From Xanthomonas arboricola pv. guizotiae (GTDB lineage: Bacteria > Pseudomonadota > Gammaproteobacteria > Xanthomonadales > Xanthomonadaceae), in contig NZ_MDSK01000035.1 in NCBI RefSeq assembly GCF_002940205.1, forward strand, positions 1 to 51,323: 51,323 nt of DNA. The letters run 5' to 3'. Positions 24,252 through 33,508 of the stretch are shown here, piece after piece. The stretch's first letter is position 1. Each line of letters starts with the position of its first letter. The notes below the pieces were generated by a model. The model searched no databases. It saw nothing but the letters and a program-made list of their open reading frames with translations, and was not told where the DNA came from. The position numbers and the translations under genes were made by a program.

Positions 24252-25001
24252 TTAGCGGGTACGAAGCGCTGCGAGCAGGCCTTCGATCGGGTGAAAACGG
24301 ACATCCAGTTCGGCGAGCAACACGCTCTGCATGTCTTTGCGAAACACATCCAGCCAGCCGTCGGAGACTGCGCGTGGCGCGGCCTCGCCGTCGGGTGCCG
24401 GGTTGTGCGCCTGCGCGGCATCGCGCAGGCGCTCGAAATGCGCGCCGAGCAGGTTCGGCACATGATTCAGCAGGGTCTGCTCGCGCGGGCTCAAGGTCAG
24501 CTCCATCACCGCATCCACCTCGGCCAGCCGCGCCATCGGCGCCGATTCCAGCGCCAGCATGTCGCGCAGGCGGCCACGCAGGTCGCCGGTGGCGGTGCGC
24601 ATCGCGCGCTGCATCGCCAGGTAGTGCTGGCGGAACGGGGCATAGTCGGGCGCGGGCGGCGCTGCCGCTGCGTCGATGTCGGTAGCGGCGGCGCTGCGCG
24701 CATCGCGACGCGCGCGCGCGAGCACGCCATCCAGCTCGACCACGCTGCTGGTCGCCAGCCCGGTGCGCACGCGGGCGCAGGCCTCGGTGTCCAGTCTGCG
24801 CGTCTCGGGCAGCGCGTCGATCTCCGGCAGCTTGCCATCCAGCGCCCTGGACACGGCGACCGCGCGCGTCCAGTCGATCCATTGGCTGAGCCGGTCGGCG
24901 AGCGCATGGTTGGACTGGGCAACGTGGGCATCGGTGAGGCGAGCAAGCAGGCGAATGAACGCCGGGCCCGACAGGGGCGCCCGTGGAGAAGCTTTCGCCA
25001 T
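24252..25001 (-). CDS. DUF3348 protein, first gene of motor operon
   Basis: 249 residues from ATG 25001 (an in-frame TTG at 25013 would add four). Soluble, helical; contains GPAFIRLLARLTDAHVAQSNHALADRLSQWIDWTRAVAVSRAL near the N-terminus and a Y-A-P-F-R-Q-H-Y-L-A-M-Q-R-A-M block in the middle. It ends with FRKDMQSVLLAELDVRFHPIEGLLAAL. This fits DUF3348, a family that co-occurs with DUF802 and DUF2894 genes. The 10-bp gap to the DUF802 gene shows one transcript. It may be a cytoplasmic component that contacts the stalk; nothing enzymatic is visible. Confidence 0.8.
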   Translation of the reverse strand: MAKASPRAPLSGPAFIRLLARLTDAHVAQSNHALADRLSQWIDWTRAVAVSRALDGKLPEIDALPETRRLDTEACARVRTGLATSSVVELDGVLARARRDARSAAATDIDAAAAPPAPDYAPFRQHYLAMQRAMRTATGDLRGRLRDMLALESAPMARLAEVDAVMELTLSPREQTLLNHVPNLLGAHFERLRDAAQAHNPAPDGEAAPRAVSDGWLDVFRKDMQSVLLAELDVRFHPIEGLLAALRTR

Positions 25002-25245
25002 TGTTCCGGTCAAAGACCGCGCATTTTACACGGGAAGCTGCGCGGTTCGGCGCTTTGCACGGCAGCTGCGGGCTTGGCCGCGCAGGCCGGCCCTGGCGGC
25101 ATTCAGCCGGCCTGGTGTGGGCGTGCGCGCGATTGCAGCGTGCAGCGCTGCGATCCAGCGGGCGCAGAGCCCATAGCGCAAGTCCATCTGCAGCGGTATC
25201 TGGCCTGCGCGCTCCATGGTCATGCGCAGCAAGCGCGACCAACGC

Positions 25246-25271
25246 TGCGGGCCAGAGGCGCCTGGCCCGCA
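25246..25271 (-). terminator. Hairpin after the MFS gene
   Basis: A 10-bp perfect stem TGCGGGCCAG / CTGGCCCGCA with loop AGGCGC lies 10 bp past the MFS stop and about 245 bp before the DUF3348 start. The T tract is missing, so termination strength is uncertain. Confidence 0.5.
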
Positions 25272-25281
25272 AGGCGACATC

Positions 25282-26481
25282 TCAGCCTCGGGCGCGATGT
25301 ACCAACGGAATCAGCACCACGCCCAGCAGCGCCACCGCGGCGGCCACATAGCCGATGCTGCCCAGCCCCCAGGCTGGAATCACCAGCCCGCCGATGATGG
25401 CGCCGATGCCGATGCCGGCATTGGCCGCCGACACATTGGTGGTGCCGGCCAGTGCCTGCGAGTGGGTCACCGAGTTCATCACCCGCACCTGGCTGATCGG
25501 AAACAGCGCGGTATAGGCAATGCCCCAGACCGCCAGGGTCAGATAGAGCAGCACGCCGGTCTTGGCCACCGGCACGCACAAGGCCATGCCCAGCGCGAGC
25601 AGCAGCAGGAACACCGCCGTGGCACGCAGCGGCGAGCGATCCACCACCCGCCCGCCCAGCCAGTTGCCGATCAGGCCGATCGCGCCGAAGCCCATCAGCC
25701 ACCAGCCCACATTCGCCGCCGGCACGCCCACGCTGCGTTCCAGCAGGTCGGCCAGATAGGTGTAGGCGGTGAACATGGCGGTGAAGACCACCACCGACAG
25801 GGTCACATTGGCCAGGAAGAAGCGCTCGCCGAAGATGCCGGCCTGCTGACGCAGATTTACCCGTTCGCTGCGGGCCACGGTCGGCATCCAGAGCGCCAGT
25901 GCCGCGGCCATCGCCAGCGACAGGGCGGCCAGGATCCAGAACGCGCCACGCCAGCCGATGCTGTTGGCGGCCACCGTGCCCAGCGGAATGCCGAACAGCA
26001 GCGCCGCTGAAATGCCCAGATACACCCGCGACACGGCGCGCCCTGCGTGCTGCGGCCCGGCCAGTTGCCCGGCGGTTTCGCTGGCGGTTCCCCAGAACAC
26101 CGGCAATGCCAGTGCCGGCACGAAGCGGGCGAATGCCAGCACCCAGATGTTGGGTGCCAGTGCGGCCACCGCGTTGGAGACCGCAAACACCAGCAGGATC
26201 ATGACAAACAGGCGCTTGCGATCCAGATGCGACAGCCACGCGGTCAGCGGCGGGCCGAACAACATCACGGTGAAGGCGAACAAGGTCACCAACTGGCCCG
26301 CGGCGGAGATGGAGATTTCCATGTCGCGCGCAAGGCCGGGCAGCAGCCCGACGATCAGGTACTCGGTGGTGACGATCACGAACGCGGCAAATGCCAGGAT
26401 GAAGATCGCCAGGCCGCTGCGTGCAGCGGCCGGCGCCGCGGTGGCGGAAACGGGGGAGGGGGTGGAGCCGACAGCAGACAT
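25282..26481 (-). CDS. MFS transporter, DHA1-type (AraJ-like)
   Basis: 399 residues, about twelve membrane spans. The first span carries the DHA1 pattern FAAFVIVTTEYLIVGLLPGLARDM; the loop HLDRKRLFVMIL corresponds to motif A, and GWRGAFWILAAL follows TM5. This places it with the arabinose-polymer/drug efflux type of MFS pumps; the substrate is unknown. The start is the first Met of the frame (MSAVGSTPSP). A LysR regulator is divergently transcribed 103 bp away and is the likely controller. It is a different subfamily member from the pump at 920 and not a recent duplicate. Confidence 0.9.
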   Translation of the reverse strand: MSAVGSTPSPVSATAAPAAARSGLAIFILAFAAFVIVTTEYLIVGLLPGLARDMEISISAAGQLVTLFAFTVMLFGPPLTAWLSHLDRKRLFVMILLVFAVSNAVAALAPNIWVLAFARFVPALALPVFWGTASETAGQLAGPQHAGRAVSRVYLGISAALLFGIPLGTVAANSIGWRGAFWILAALSLAMAAALALWMPTVARSERVNLRQQAGIFGERFFLANVTLSVVVFTAMFTAYTYLADLLERSVGVPAANVGWWLMGFGAIGLIGNWLGGRVVDRSPLRATAVFLLLLALGMALCVPVAKTGVLLYLTLAVWGIAYTALFPISQVRVMNSVTHSQALAGTTNVSAANAGIGIGAIIGGLVIPAWGLGSIGYVAAAVALLGVVLIPLVHRARG

Positions 26482-26584
26482 GGCAGGCGCCGCAGTGTGG
26501 GCTGGTCATCATAGGAAAGAATTAAGATCGTATATCGGGAGTATTTTCCGTACATTGCGGACTTCAGTTCTTGAATATGCCGCC

Positions 26585-27496
26585 ATGCATCCGTCCGAAC
26601 GCGTCAAAGGCATCGATCTCTTCGTCAGTGCCGCCGATGCCGGCAGCTTCACGGCCGCCGCCGAGCGGCTCAGCCTGACCAGCTCGGCAGTGGGCAAGGC
26701 CATTGCACGCCTGGAGACGCGCCTGGGCGTGCGCCTGTTCGCACGCACCACCCGGCGGCTGGCGCTGACCGACGCCGGCGCGGCGTTCTACCGGGTCTGC
26801 GTCAAGGTGCTCGACGAGCTGGAGGAGGCCGAGCACGTGCTGCGTGCCGAAGGCCAGGCGCCCACCGGCCGGCTGCGGCTGGACCTGCCGGTGAGCTTTG
26901 GCCGGCACAAGGTGTTGCCGGTACTGCTGCCGTTCTTCCAGCGTTATCCCGGCCTGCAACCGGTCATTTCGTTCACCGATCGCTTCGTCGACATGGCCGA
27001 AGAAGGCATCGACATCGCGGTGCGCATCGGCGGGCCGGATCACTGGCACAGCAGCCTGGGGCACCGCTATCTGGGCCATGAAAAACGCGTGTTCTGCGCC
27101 GCGCCGCAGTACCTGGCGCAGCGCGGCACGCCCGACAGCATCGCTGCCTTGCTGGCGCACGATGCGGTGCTCTACGGCAAGGCCGACGGCAGCAGTAGCC
27201 CGTGGTTGCTGCGGCACGGCGCAGGGCCGGTGGAACAGCGTGCGATGGACGCGCGGGTGGTGTTCGGCAATGCCGAGGCGCAGGTGGATGCGGTGGTGGC
27301 CGGGTTGGGCATCGCACAGCTGCCGACCTGGCTGATCGACCAGCATCTGCAGCGCGGCAGCCTGGTCGCGGTACTGCCGCAGTGCGATACCGAAGGCTTG
27401 CCGCTGCATCTGGTGTGGATGCGCGCGCGCCAGTTGCTGCCCAAGCTGAGCCGGTTGCTGGAATGCCTGCAGCAGGGCTTGCAGGATGCGGCGTGA
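26585..27496 (+). CDS. LysR family transcriptional regulator
   Basis: 303 residues from ATG 26585. The winged helix-turn-helix is complete (IDLFVSAADAGSFTAAAERLSLTSSAVGKAIARLETRLGVRLFARTTRRL), followed by the effector domain (GRLRLDLPVSFGRHKVLPVLLPF...). It is again a CrgA/DmlR-like member. The spacer to the divergent MFS gene is only 103 bp and AT-rich, consistent with the regulator controlling the pump. No clean palindrome was identified there. Confidence 0.9.
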   Translation: MHPSERVKGIDLFVSAADAGSFTAAAERLSLTSSAVGKAIARLETRLGVRLFARTTRRLALTDAGAAFYRVCVKVLDELEEAEHVLRAEGQAPTGRLRLDLPVSFGRHKVLPVLLPFFQRYPGLQPVISFTDRFVDMAEEGIDIAVRIGGPDHWHSSLGHRYLGHEKRVFCAAPQYLAQRGTPDSIAALLAHDAVLYGKADGSSSPWLLRHGAGPVEQRAMDARVVFGNAEAQVDAVVAGLGIAQLPTWLIDQHLQRGSLVAVLPQCDTEGLPLHLVWMRARQLLPKLSRLLECLQQGLQDAA

Positions 27497-27773
27497 GTGC
27501 GGCGCCTGGCGTGGTGTGGTGCAGTGGCGTGCGGGATTGCGGCAGCGGTTGCGCACGGTGTGCATCTAATCGCCGCGATGCAGCGTCAGGTTCGGGTCAG
27601 CGCACCTGCCAGCACACCCAGCAGCGGGCTCGATCAAGCGCAATCACGCCGGTCTGCGCCTGCTCTCTGACCAGTTCAGCTACAGCTGCGCTGTCTTACG
27701 GCCGACCCTGTTTTGTCAGGTGAACGCGTGTAGGCTGCCGTTCCGGGGACGACTCCCCAACGAGGTGACCGCA

Positions 27774-27986
27774 ATGGACCGCTGCGACATGCAGGTGTCC
27801 GATCTCATGGTCCTGGAGTTGCAAGAGTTCCACGCTGCCTATGGCAGTGGACCGGACTTCTGGGACGCGTATCAACGCATCATGACCCTTGCCGCGCAAG
27901 CCGGCGGCGACCTGATCAGCCTGGCCAACGAAATGGCATCCCTGGCGCAGGGACTTGGCGCGACCAAGCACGCGCAGCTGCTGTAA
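27774..27986 (+). CDS. Small hypothetical protein, 70 residues
   Basis: Starts MDRCDMQVSDLMVLELQEFH, with GAGGTGA just upstream; an in-frame GTG at 27720 would add 18 residues without protein character. It looks soluble and helical (DAYQRIMTLAAQAGGDLISLANEMASLAQGL). No family is recognised; it resembles short proteins annotated only in Xanthomonas-type genomes. Confidence 0.6.
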   Translation: MDRCDMQVSDLMVLELQEFHAAYGSGPDFWDAYQRIMTLAAQAGGDLISLANEMASLAQGLGATKHAQLL

Positions 27987-28156
27987 GTCGCAACGGTCTG
28001 CCTGATGGCGACACGCGTCTGCGTGCCGGGCGCAGGCCATTGTCGAAGAAGACGCTGCCCTTTTCGCCGGCCGCGGTGTCTGCACGCGGCGCGCCATCAA
28101 TCGCCCAACTCCAGCAGCGACAGCTACACCGCAGGTGCGCTGCCACTGCGACGCGC

Positions 28157-28423
28157 TCACTCGGCGTCGGTTGTTGCGGTTGTCGCGGTCTCTGCTTCGG
28201 ACGCGTCGGTTGCCGTGGCAGCAGGTTTTTTGACTGCCTTGGCAGGGGCGGCCTCAGGCTCGCCGCGCTTCTTGTCGCGACGCAGCGGGGTATCGCCCAG
28301 ACGCTCGATCGCGCCGCCGGATTGCTGGAACGCCTCCAGGTCGGCGGCCAGCCGTTGCTCGGACAAACGCGGCTTGCCTGGCTGATTGCTCACGGTCATC
28401 GACTGACGGCGGGAGTTGTTCAT
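28157..28423 (-). CDS. Small hypothetical protein with Ala/Thr-rich tail
   Basis: 88 residues starting MNNSRRQSMTVSNQPGKPRLSEQRLAADLEAFQQSGGAIERLGDTPL, then a Lys/Arg-rich patch (RRDKKRG) and a low-complexity Ala-Thr-Glu tail, probably disordered. The first half, with the pattern R-L-A-x-D-L-x-A-F-x-x-x-G-G-x-I-E-x-L-G-x-T-P, looks conserved and may be nucleic-acid- or protein-binding. It begins 10 bp after the stop of the YkgJ-type gene, so the two are co-transcribed. Confidence 0.65.
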   Translation of the reverse strand: MNNSRRQSMTVSNQPGKPRLSEQRLAADLEAFQQSGGAIERLGDTPLRRDKKRGEPEAAPAKAVKKPAATATDASEAETATTATTDAE

Positions 28424-28433
28424 GGCGAAATCC

Positions 28434-28790
28434 TCATGCGTTGTACAGCGTCAAGGGAATGCCCCGCCGGCGTTGGTCGTCGTAGGTGGCACGCACGTCG
28501 CGGCAATACGGCCCGGACATGACGAAACGCCGGCAGATTGCCGGCCGCGTCTCGTAAATCGAACAACACATGCGTGCCGCATCGATGGCCACGCACCAAC
28601 CTTCCTCGTCACGCGCCATCACGTGCCAACCTTGCGGTGTCACGCTGGTCAAGTGGTTGGGGATGCGGTCGGATGGATCGACCATGACGGTGAGCCGGCA
28701 ACAGACGGCGTCGCAACGTTCGCAGAGATTCTTGATGGAAAAGGCCAGATAGAGTGGGGCGACACCGGAGTCCGGCCGCCCTTGCACCAT
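28434..28790 (-). CDS. YkgJ-family cysteine-cluster protein
   Basis: 118 residues. The first cysteine block C-E-R-C-D-A-V-C-C-R and the later C-C-S-I-Y-E-T-R-P-x-x-C-R-x-F and Y-C motifs define the YkgJ/UPF0153 family, thought to bind a zinc ion or iron-sulfur cluster. The second block (I-Y-E-T-R-P-A-I-C-R-R-F) is the most conserved. The role is unknown. It is the first gene of a two-gene leftward unit with the 88-residue protein; a mild alternative start at residue 35 is less likely because it would remove the first cysteines. Confidence 0.85.
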   Translation of the reverse strand: MVQGRPDSGVAPLYLAFSIKNLCERCDAVCCRLTVMVDPSDRIPNHLTSVTPQGWHVMARDEEGWCVAIDAARMCCSIYETRPAICRRFVMSGPYCRDVRATYDDQRRRGIPLTLYNA

Positions 28791-29283
<493 letters not shown>

Positions 29284-29303
29284 CCCGGCCACACCAGCCG
29301 GGA

Positions 29304-29340
29304 ACGCAAACGGCGCGGTCATCGACCGCGCCGTTTGCGT
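29304..29340. terminator. Very strong two-way terminator
   Basis: A 16-bp perfect stem (ACGCAAACGGCGCGGT and its complement) with loop CATCG, with AAA/TTT inside the stem ends. It lies between the converging 55-residue gene and the alcohol dehydrogenase gene. Confidence 0.85.
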
Positions 29341-29358
29341 TTGCAGCGTTGCCTGCGG

Positions 29359-30522
29359 CTACGGCGTCAACACCACCTTGCGGCAATCGTCCTGCTTCTT
29401 GTCGAACAGCTCGTAGCCACGCGCTGCGTCGGCCAGCGGCATGCGATGGGAGATGATCGCGCTGGGCTTGAGCTCGCCGTTGCCGATGCATTCCAGCAAG
29501 TGCGGCATATGCTTCTGCACATGGGTCTGGCCCATCTTGAAGCTCAGCCCCTTGTCGAAGGCATCGCCGAACATGAAGGCGTGGATGAAGCCGGCATACA
29601 CGCCCGGCACGCTGACCACACCGCAGCGGCGCGTCGCCGCGATGCACTGGCGGATTGCAACACCGCTGCTGCCTTCCAGCTTCAAGTTGGTCAGTGCGGT
29701 TTCAATCGCGCTGCCTTCGGCCTCGAAGCCCACCGCCTCGATGCTGGCGTCCACGCCGCGGCCATCGGTTTGCGACACGATGACATCGGCCGGATCGTCG
29801 ACTTCGTCGAAGTTGATCGGAATGATGCCGTAGGCCTTGGATGCGAAGTCCAGCCGGTAGGCATGCCGGTCGACCATGAAGATGCGCTCGGCGCCCAGCA
29901 TGCGGCAGCACGCCGCCGCCATCAGGCCCACCGGGCCGGCACCGAAGATCGCCACGGTCGAGCCCTGCTTGACCCCGGCATCGATGACGGCCTGATAGCC
30001 GGTCGGCAGGATGTCGGACAGGAACAGCACCTGCTCGTCGTGCAAGGCATCGGGCACCACCAACGGCCCGACATTGGCCTTGGGCACGCGCACGTATTCG
30101 GCCTGCCCGCCGGATAGACCGCCATACAGATGACTGAAGCCGAACAGCGCCGCCGGTGGCCGCATGTCCTTGTGGTTGAGCGCCGCGCCCTTGCCGGTGT
30201 TGGTGGTCTCGCAGGCGGAGAATTCCTGCAGCATGCAGTGGAAGCAACGCCCGCAGGCCACCACGAACGGAATCACCACGCGGTCGCCGCGTTTGACCGC
30301 GCTGACGTCTGGGCCGACGTCTTCGACGATGCCCATGAACTCGTGGCCGAGGATATCGCCGTGCCGCAGGTCCGGAATCTTGCCGCGGTACAGATGCAGG
30401 TCCGAACCACAGATGGCCGTGGCGGTCACGCGCAGGATGAGATCGTCGCGTTCGACCAGGATCGGATCCGGCACGGTTTCGACCCGGACATCGCGTGAGC
30501 CGTGATAGTTGAGGGCGAGCAT
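29359..30522 (-). CDS. Zinc-dependent alcohol/formaldehyde dehydrogenase family protein
   Basis: 387 residues from ATG 30522 (GGAG upstream). Catalytic zinc ligands C38 (AICGSD), H60-E61 (GHEF) and the structural zinc cysteines C90, C93, C96 and C104 are all present. The cofactor loop reads [26 protein letters not shown], with Asp ending the second strand, which favours NAD over NADP. The length and long '[10 protein letters not shown]' region place it near glutathione-independent formaldehyde dehydrogenases (FdhA-like) rather than short yeast-type enzymes. It probably oxidises an alcohol or aldehyde adduct in the cytoplasm. Divergent from the DUF4142 gene. Confidence 0.88.
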   Translation of the reverse strand: MLALNYHGSRDVRVETVPDPILVERDDLILRVTATAICGSDLHLYRGKIPDLRHGDILGHEFMGIVEDVGPDVSAVKRGDRVVIPFVVACGRCFHCMLQEFSACETTNTGKGAALNHKDMRPPAALFGFSHLYGGLSGGQAEYVRVPKANVGPLVVPDALHDEQVLFLSDILPTGYQAVIDAGVKQGSTVAIFGAGPVGLMAAACCRMLGAERIFMVDRHAYRLDFASKAYGIIPINFDEVDDPADVIVSQTDGRGVDASIEAVGFEAEGSAIETALTNLKLEGSSGVAIRQCIAATRRCGVVSVPGVYAGFIHAFMFGDAFDKGLSFKMGQTHVQKHMPHLLECIGNGELKPSAIISHRMPLADAARGYELFDKKQDDCRKVVLTP

Positions 30523-30789
30523 GGGGGTTTCTCCGGAAAAGGCCGTCGATGTGCGGCAACACACGGCAGTGTCGGTACTGCGCCGTTAAGTCCATCAGCA
30601 CGGAGCGTGCGCACGGTGTGGACGGGTTCGATTGGCGACGCAGCGTTGATGCGCGTGTCACGTCTGGATAACCCGCGCGCTCGCACCCTCGGGGGTGACA
30701 CGCCGAATCGTTCGCAGCCCTTGCTTACCGCGAGCATGCGACCGCGACAATCAACGATCGTAGTTTGTGCGATCAACCAGGAGACAACG

Positions 30790-31437
30790 ATGGGAATTTT
30801 CAAGATGGTGACCGCCGGCGCAGTGGGCTACGTGGCTTACAAGGCGTGGCAGCGTCGTCAGAATGAGTCCGGTGAAGCGGCCAGCCCAAAGAACAACGAT
30901 CGCGACATTCAACATCAGACACCCGGTGCAACGGCCAACACGGGCAGCACGCCGCCGCACGGCGACCCGCTACGTGATGCTGCTGCACTCTCCTCCGGCG
31001 ATCGCAAGCAGGCCCTTGGCGCCCTGGCGGTGTTCAACGAGCACGAGCGCACGCTGGCGCAGCTGGCAGTCGTCAAGGGCCTCGGTGGCGAGACATTGCA
31101 ATTCGCACGCAAGATGGATGAAGTCCACAGCGCAGCCCTGACCGATCTCAGCCGTTTCGCACCGGATCGCGGCGGTACGCTGGCGCAGGCTGCATCCGCC
31201 CGCGCCGACAGCACGCGCAAGCGTCTGCAGGACCTGGACGGCAAGGAGTTCGAAACGCAGTACCTGCAGGCCAGCGTGACCAGTCACGAGCAGGCCTTGA
31301 CGTTGCTGGACGACCAGCTGGCCAGCGAGCCAGGATCGAGCGATCTGGGCAAGGAACTGCAGCGTGCACGCCAGACCATCGCCCAGCATCTGGATCACGC
31401 CAAATCACTGCGGGCCACCTCGAACCAGCCGCACTGA
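30790..31437 (+). CDS. DUF4142 protein with N-terminal hydrophobic segment
   Basis: 215 residues. A hydrophobic start (MGIFKMVTAGAVGYVAYKAWQRRQN) is followed by a Pro/Gln-rich linker and, from about residue 60, a ferritin-like four-helix DUF4142 domain (NEHERTLAQLAVVKGLGGETLQFARKMDEVHSAAL... YLQASVTSHEQALTLLDDQL... IAQHLDHAKSL). Members are usually exported or membrane-anchored and associated with stress or polysaccharide genes; the biochemical role is unknown. ATG 30790 follows GGAGACAACG. The 20 bases around the start nearly match those of the 61-residue gene at 32769. Confidence 0.8.
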   Translation: MGIFKMVTAGAVGYVAYKAWQRRQNESGEAASPKNNDRDIQHQTPGATANTGSTPPHGDPLRDAAALSSGDRKQALGALAVFNEHERTLAQLAVVKGLGGETLQFARKMDEVHSAALTDLSRFAPDRGGTLAQAASARADSTRKRLQDLDGKEFETQYLQASVTSHEQALTLLDDQLASEPGSSDLGKELQRARQTIAQHLDHAKSLRATSNQPH

Positions 31438-31490
31438 CAGCATCGGTGCCGATCGCGCAGCGCATGCTGCGCGGCGCAATGCAGGTAATA

Positions 31491-31520
31491 GGCAACAGGC
31501 AGCGTAGGCTGCCTGTTGCC
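31491..31520 (+). terminator. Hairpin after the DUF4142 gene
   Basis: A 13-bp perfect stem GGCAACAGGCAGC / GCTGCCTGTTGCC with loop GTAG, 53 bp past the DUF4142 stop. There is no T tract on the plus strand, so it may be a terminator or a repeat-type palindrome. Confidence 0.5.
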
Positions 31521-31689
31521 GTCATGGGCATGCGTGGCGCGAGGTCTCATGGATCGTCTGACCCTGCGTGGCGCCGATGCGCAGGTCCTCCACGGCGCGG
31601 ATGCACCACCGTGCGCGCCTGGATGCGTGAAAAGCCCAGCTTGCTGAGTCATCAGCGGGCGGACCTTGCAGGCGCAATGCTGGACTGCG

Positions 31690-32556
31690 TTATAGCGTGA
31701 CCGCGCCACCGGCGATGGTCAGCAAGGTGCCCGAGGTGTAACTGGCGGTATCGGCTGCCAGCATCACGTACGCCGATGCCAGCTCCACCGGTTGCCCCGG
31801 ACGGCCCATCGGCGTCTGACCGCCGAAGTTTTCCACCGATTCCTCATCCATGCCCGCAGGAATGAACGGCGTCCAGATTGGCCCCGGCAGCACTGCGTTG
31901 ACGCGGATGTGCTTGTCGGCCAGTACGCCCGCCAGGCCGATCGTCAGGTTGGCCAGCGCGCCCTTGGTGGCGGCATACGGCAGGATGTTCGGTGTCGGTT
32001 TCTTGGACTGCACCGAGGCGGTATTGATGATGGAGCCGCCGTCCTTCATCAGCGGCACCGACAACTGCACCAGGTGGAACACGGCGTGCACATTGGTATC
32101 GAAGGTCTTGCGCCATTCCTCCAGCGTGATGTCTTCGAAATTCTGGAAATATTGCTGATAGCCGGCATTGTTGACCAGGATATCCAGACCGCCGAAGGTG
32201 GTGTTGACCTGTTCCATCAATACAGCGGCCTGGGCGGGATCGCTGATATCGCAGCCCACCAGCAAGGCCTTGACGCCCCCCTTCTCGATCAATGCGCCGA
32301 TTCTGGCGGCGTCTTCCTGCTCATCGGGGAGATAGGCGATCGCCACGTCGGCACCTTCGCGTGCATAGGCGATCGCCACGGCCGCACCGATGCCGCTGTC
32401 GCCGCCGGTGATCAATGCACGTTTGCCGGTGAGCTGCCCATGGCCGACATAACTGTCTTCGCCGTGGTCCGGGCGCGGGTCCATCTTGGCGGTACGTCCG
32501 GGAAAGCTCTGCTGCTGCGGCTTGAATGGTGGACGCGGGTAGTTGGGTACGGGCAT
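31690..32556 (-). CDS. Short-chain dehydrogenase/reductase (YghA/YhxD-like)
   Basis: 288 residues. The approximately 40-residue N-terminal extension with PFKPQQQSFPGRTAKMDPRPDHGE is typical of the stress-type SDR subgroup. The Rossmann core has TGGDSGIG (cofactor loop), NNAG, the catalytic Ser in NTASVQS and Y-A-A-T-K, followed by PGPIWTPF. The sequence is complete and ends with SGTLLTIAGGAVTL. It would reduce or oxidise small carbonyl/alcohol substrates with NAD(P)H. Relatives are often induced by general stress. It lies alone on the minus strand between two small stress-like genes. Confidence 0.9.
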   Translation of the reverse strand: MPVPNYPRPPFKPQQQSFPGRTAKMDPRPDHGEDSYVGHGQLTGKRALITGGDSGIGAAVAIAYAREGADVAIAYLPDEQEDAARIGALIEKGGVKALLVGCDISDPAQAAVLMEQVNTTFGGLDILVNNAGYQQYFQNFEDITLEEWRKTFDTNVHAVFHLVQLSVPLMKDGGSIINTASVQSKKPTPNILPYAATKGALANLTIGLAGVLADKHIRVNAVLPGPIWTPFIPAGMDEESVENFGGQTPMGRPGQPVELASAYVMLAADTASYTSGTLLTIAGGAVTL

Positions 32557-32768
32557 TTCGGTCTCCTGACGGTGTGACGCATCACAATGCGTGGCAGTGT
32601 GCGTGCGTCAACGTAAACGTGCGGGCTAGGCGATGTCGGCGAGGTGTGTTGAGGCTGCCGCAGCGTGCGCGTGCGCAGATTGCTTCACGCCATTGCGCGG
32701 CGTTGTTCACTGCTGTGCAATGCGCACCGGCCTAACGTGGACCCACGACCACAACGCAGGAGACGACG

Positions 32769-32954
32769 ATGGGAAGTGAACCGAAAAAGCCGTGGGGTCC
32801 GGATGACGACCAGCAAAAGCCGTTTACGCCACAGGAGCAGGGCAACGAGGATGTCGAGTGGAAGGTCCACGACATGCCAGACGAAGACCGCGATGTAAAC
32901 AAGGCCGACCCCGAACACGATTACGAACGACCGGACGGCTCGGAGAAACGCTGA
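32769..32954 (+). CDS. Small hydrophilic hypothetical protein, 61 residues
   Basis: Starts MGSEPKKPWGPDDDQQKPFTPQEQGNE; highly charged, without hydrophobic segments, probably disordered. The start is fixed by GGAGACGACG-ATG, almost identical to the leader of the DUF4142 gene (CAGGAGACAACGATGGGAA versus CAGGAGACGACGATGGGAA). No family recognised. Confidence 0.65.
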   Translation: MGSEPKKPWGPDDDQQKPFTPQEQGNEDVEWKVHDMPDEDRDVNKADPEHDYERPDGSEKR

Positions 32955-33508
32955 GCCGTGCTGACGCTGTCGCTGCGGCGTTCGCCACGCCGGCGCATGC
33001 AATGCCGCCGCGGCGCAGCGCCGTTCCGGCAATCCTGCACATCTTCTCCACAGCCGCGGCGTAGGCTATCGGCAGGACAGCGCACCCGCCGGCCTTGCAG
33101 CCGGGCTTGCGCAACGCCTGCAAGCGGCGTCGATCCGCAACGGCACGAGCCGGCATTCCAGCAGTCGCGTCGTGGCGCAATTCAAGCGAGCTGATCCGTC
33201 GACCCAGCTGCGTGGCGCTCCCGCTCCGGCCACCTCTTCTCCCTGCAAACCTTGCGCTTCTTGGCGTTTCGACCAATTCGAGGCGCTGACCGACCCCGAC
33301 CATGACGCTTGGCACTGGCGCAAGCCAGCGCGGCCATGCGTACTTCGGTCAACTCTTTGCGGCGAGCTCGACTTGGGGGAGCGGGCGTCACACGGCTCGA
33401 CGGCCGTGACACGGATGTGCCATCTGGTGTGGTGTGCAGGCGCGTCTTTCGCGCCGCCGTCACAATTCTCTACTGAACATGTACTAGTCATTGCGGACAC
33501 AAGCGCCC
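32955..33508. other. Spacer before the response-regulator gene
   Basis: About 554 bp. Reading frames here have no protein character. The last 60 bp are AT-richer (TTCTCTACTGAACATGTACTAG) and probably hold the promoter of the response regulator. No other structure was found. Confidence 0.4.

Noticed and set aside
21533..24685. A 1050-codon plus-strand frame opposite the DUF802 gene
   Set aside because: It mirrors the repeats of DUF802 on the other strand and has no recognisable domain or start signal.
20251..25001. Complete Zorya defence system
   Set aside because: ZorC, ZorD or ZorE homologues are not adjacent; only the ZorA/ZorB-like parts are recognisable, so the name cannot be used.
920..26481. 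The two DHA1 MFS pumps (920 and 25282) as a recent duplication
   Set aside because: They share only family-level motifs, and their regulators belong to different families (TetR and LysR).
29304..29340. 16-bp perfect stem as a site-specific recombination site
   Set aside because: Position between two converging gene ends and the short loop fit a terminator; no second copy was seen.
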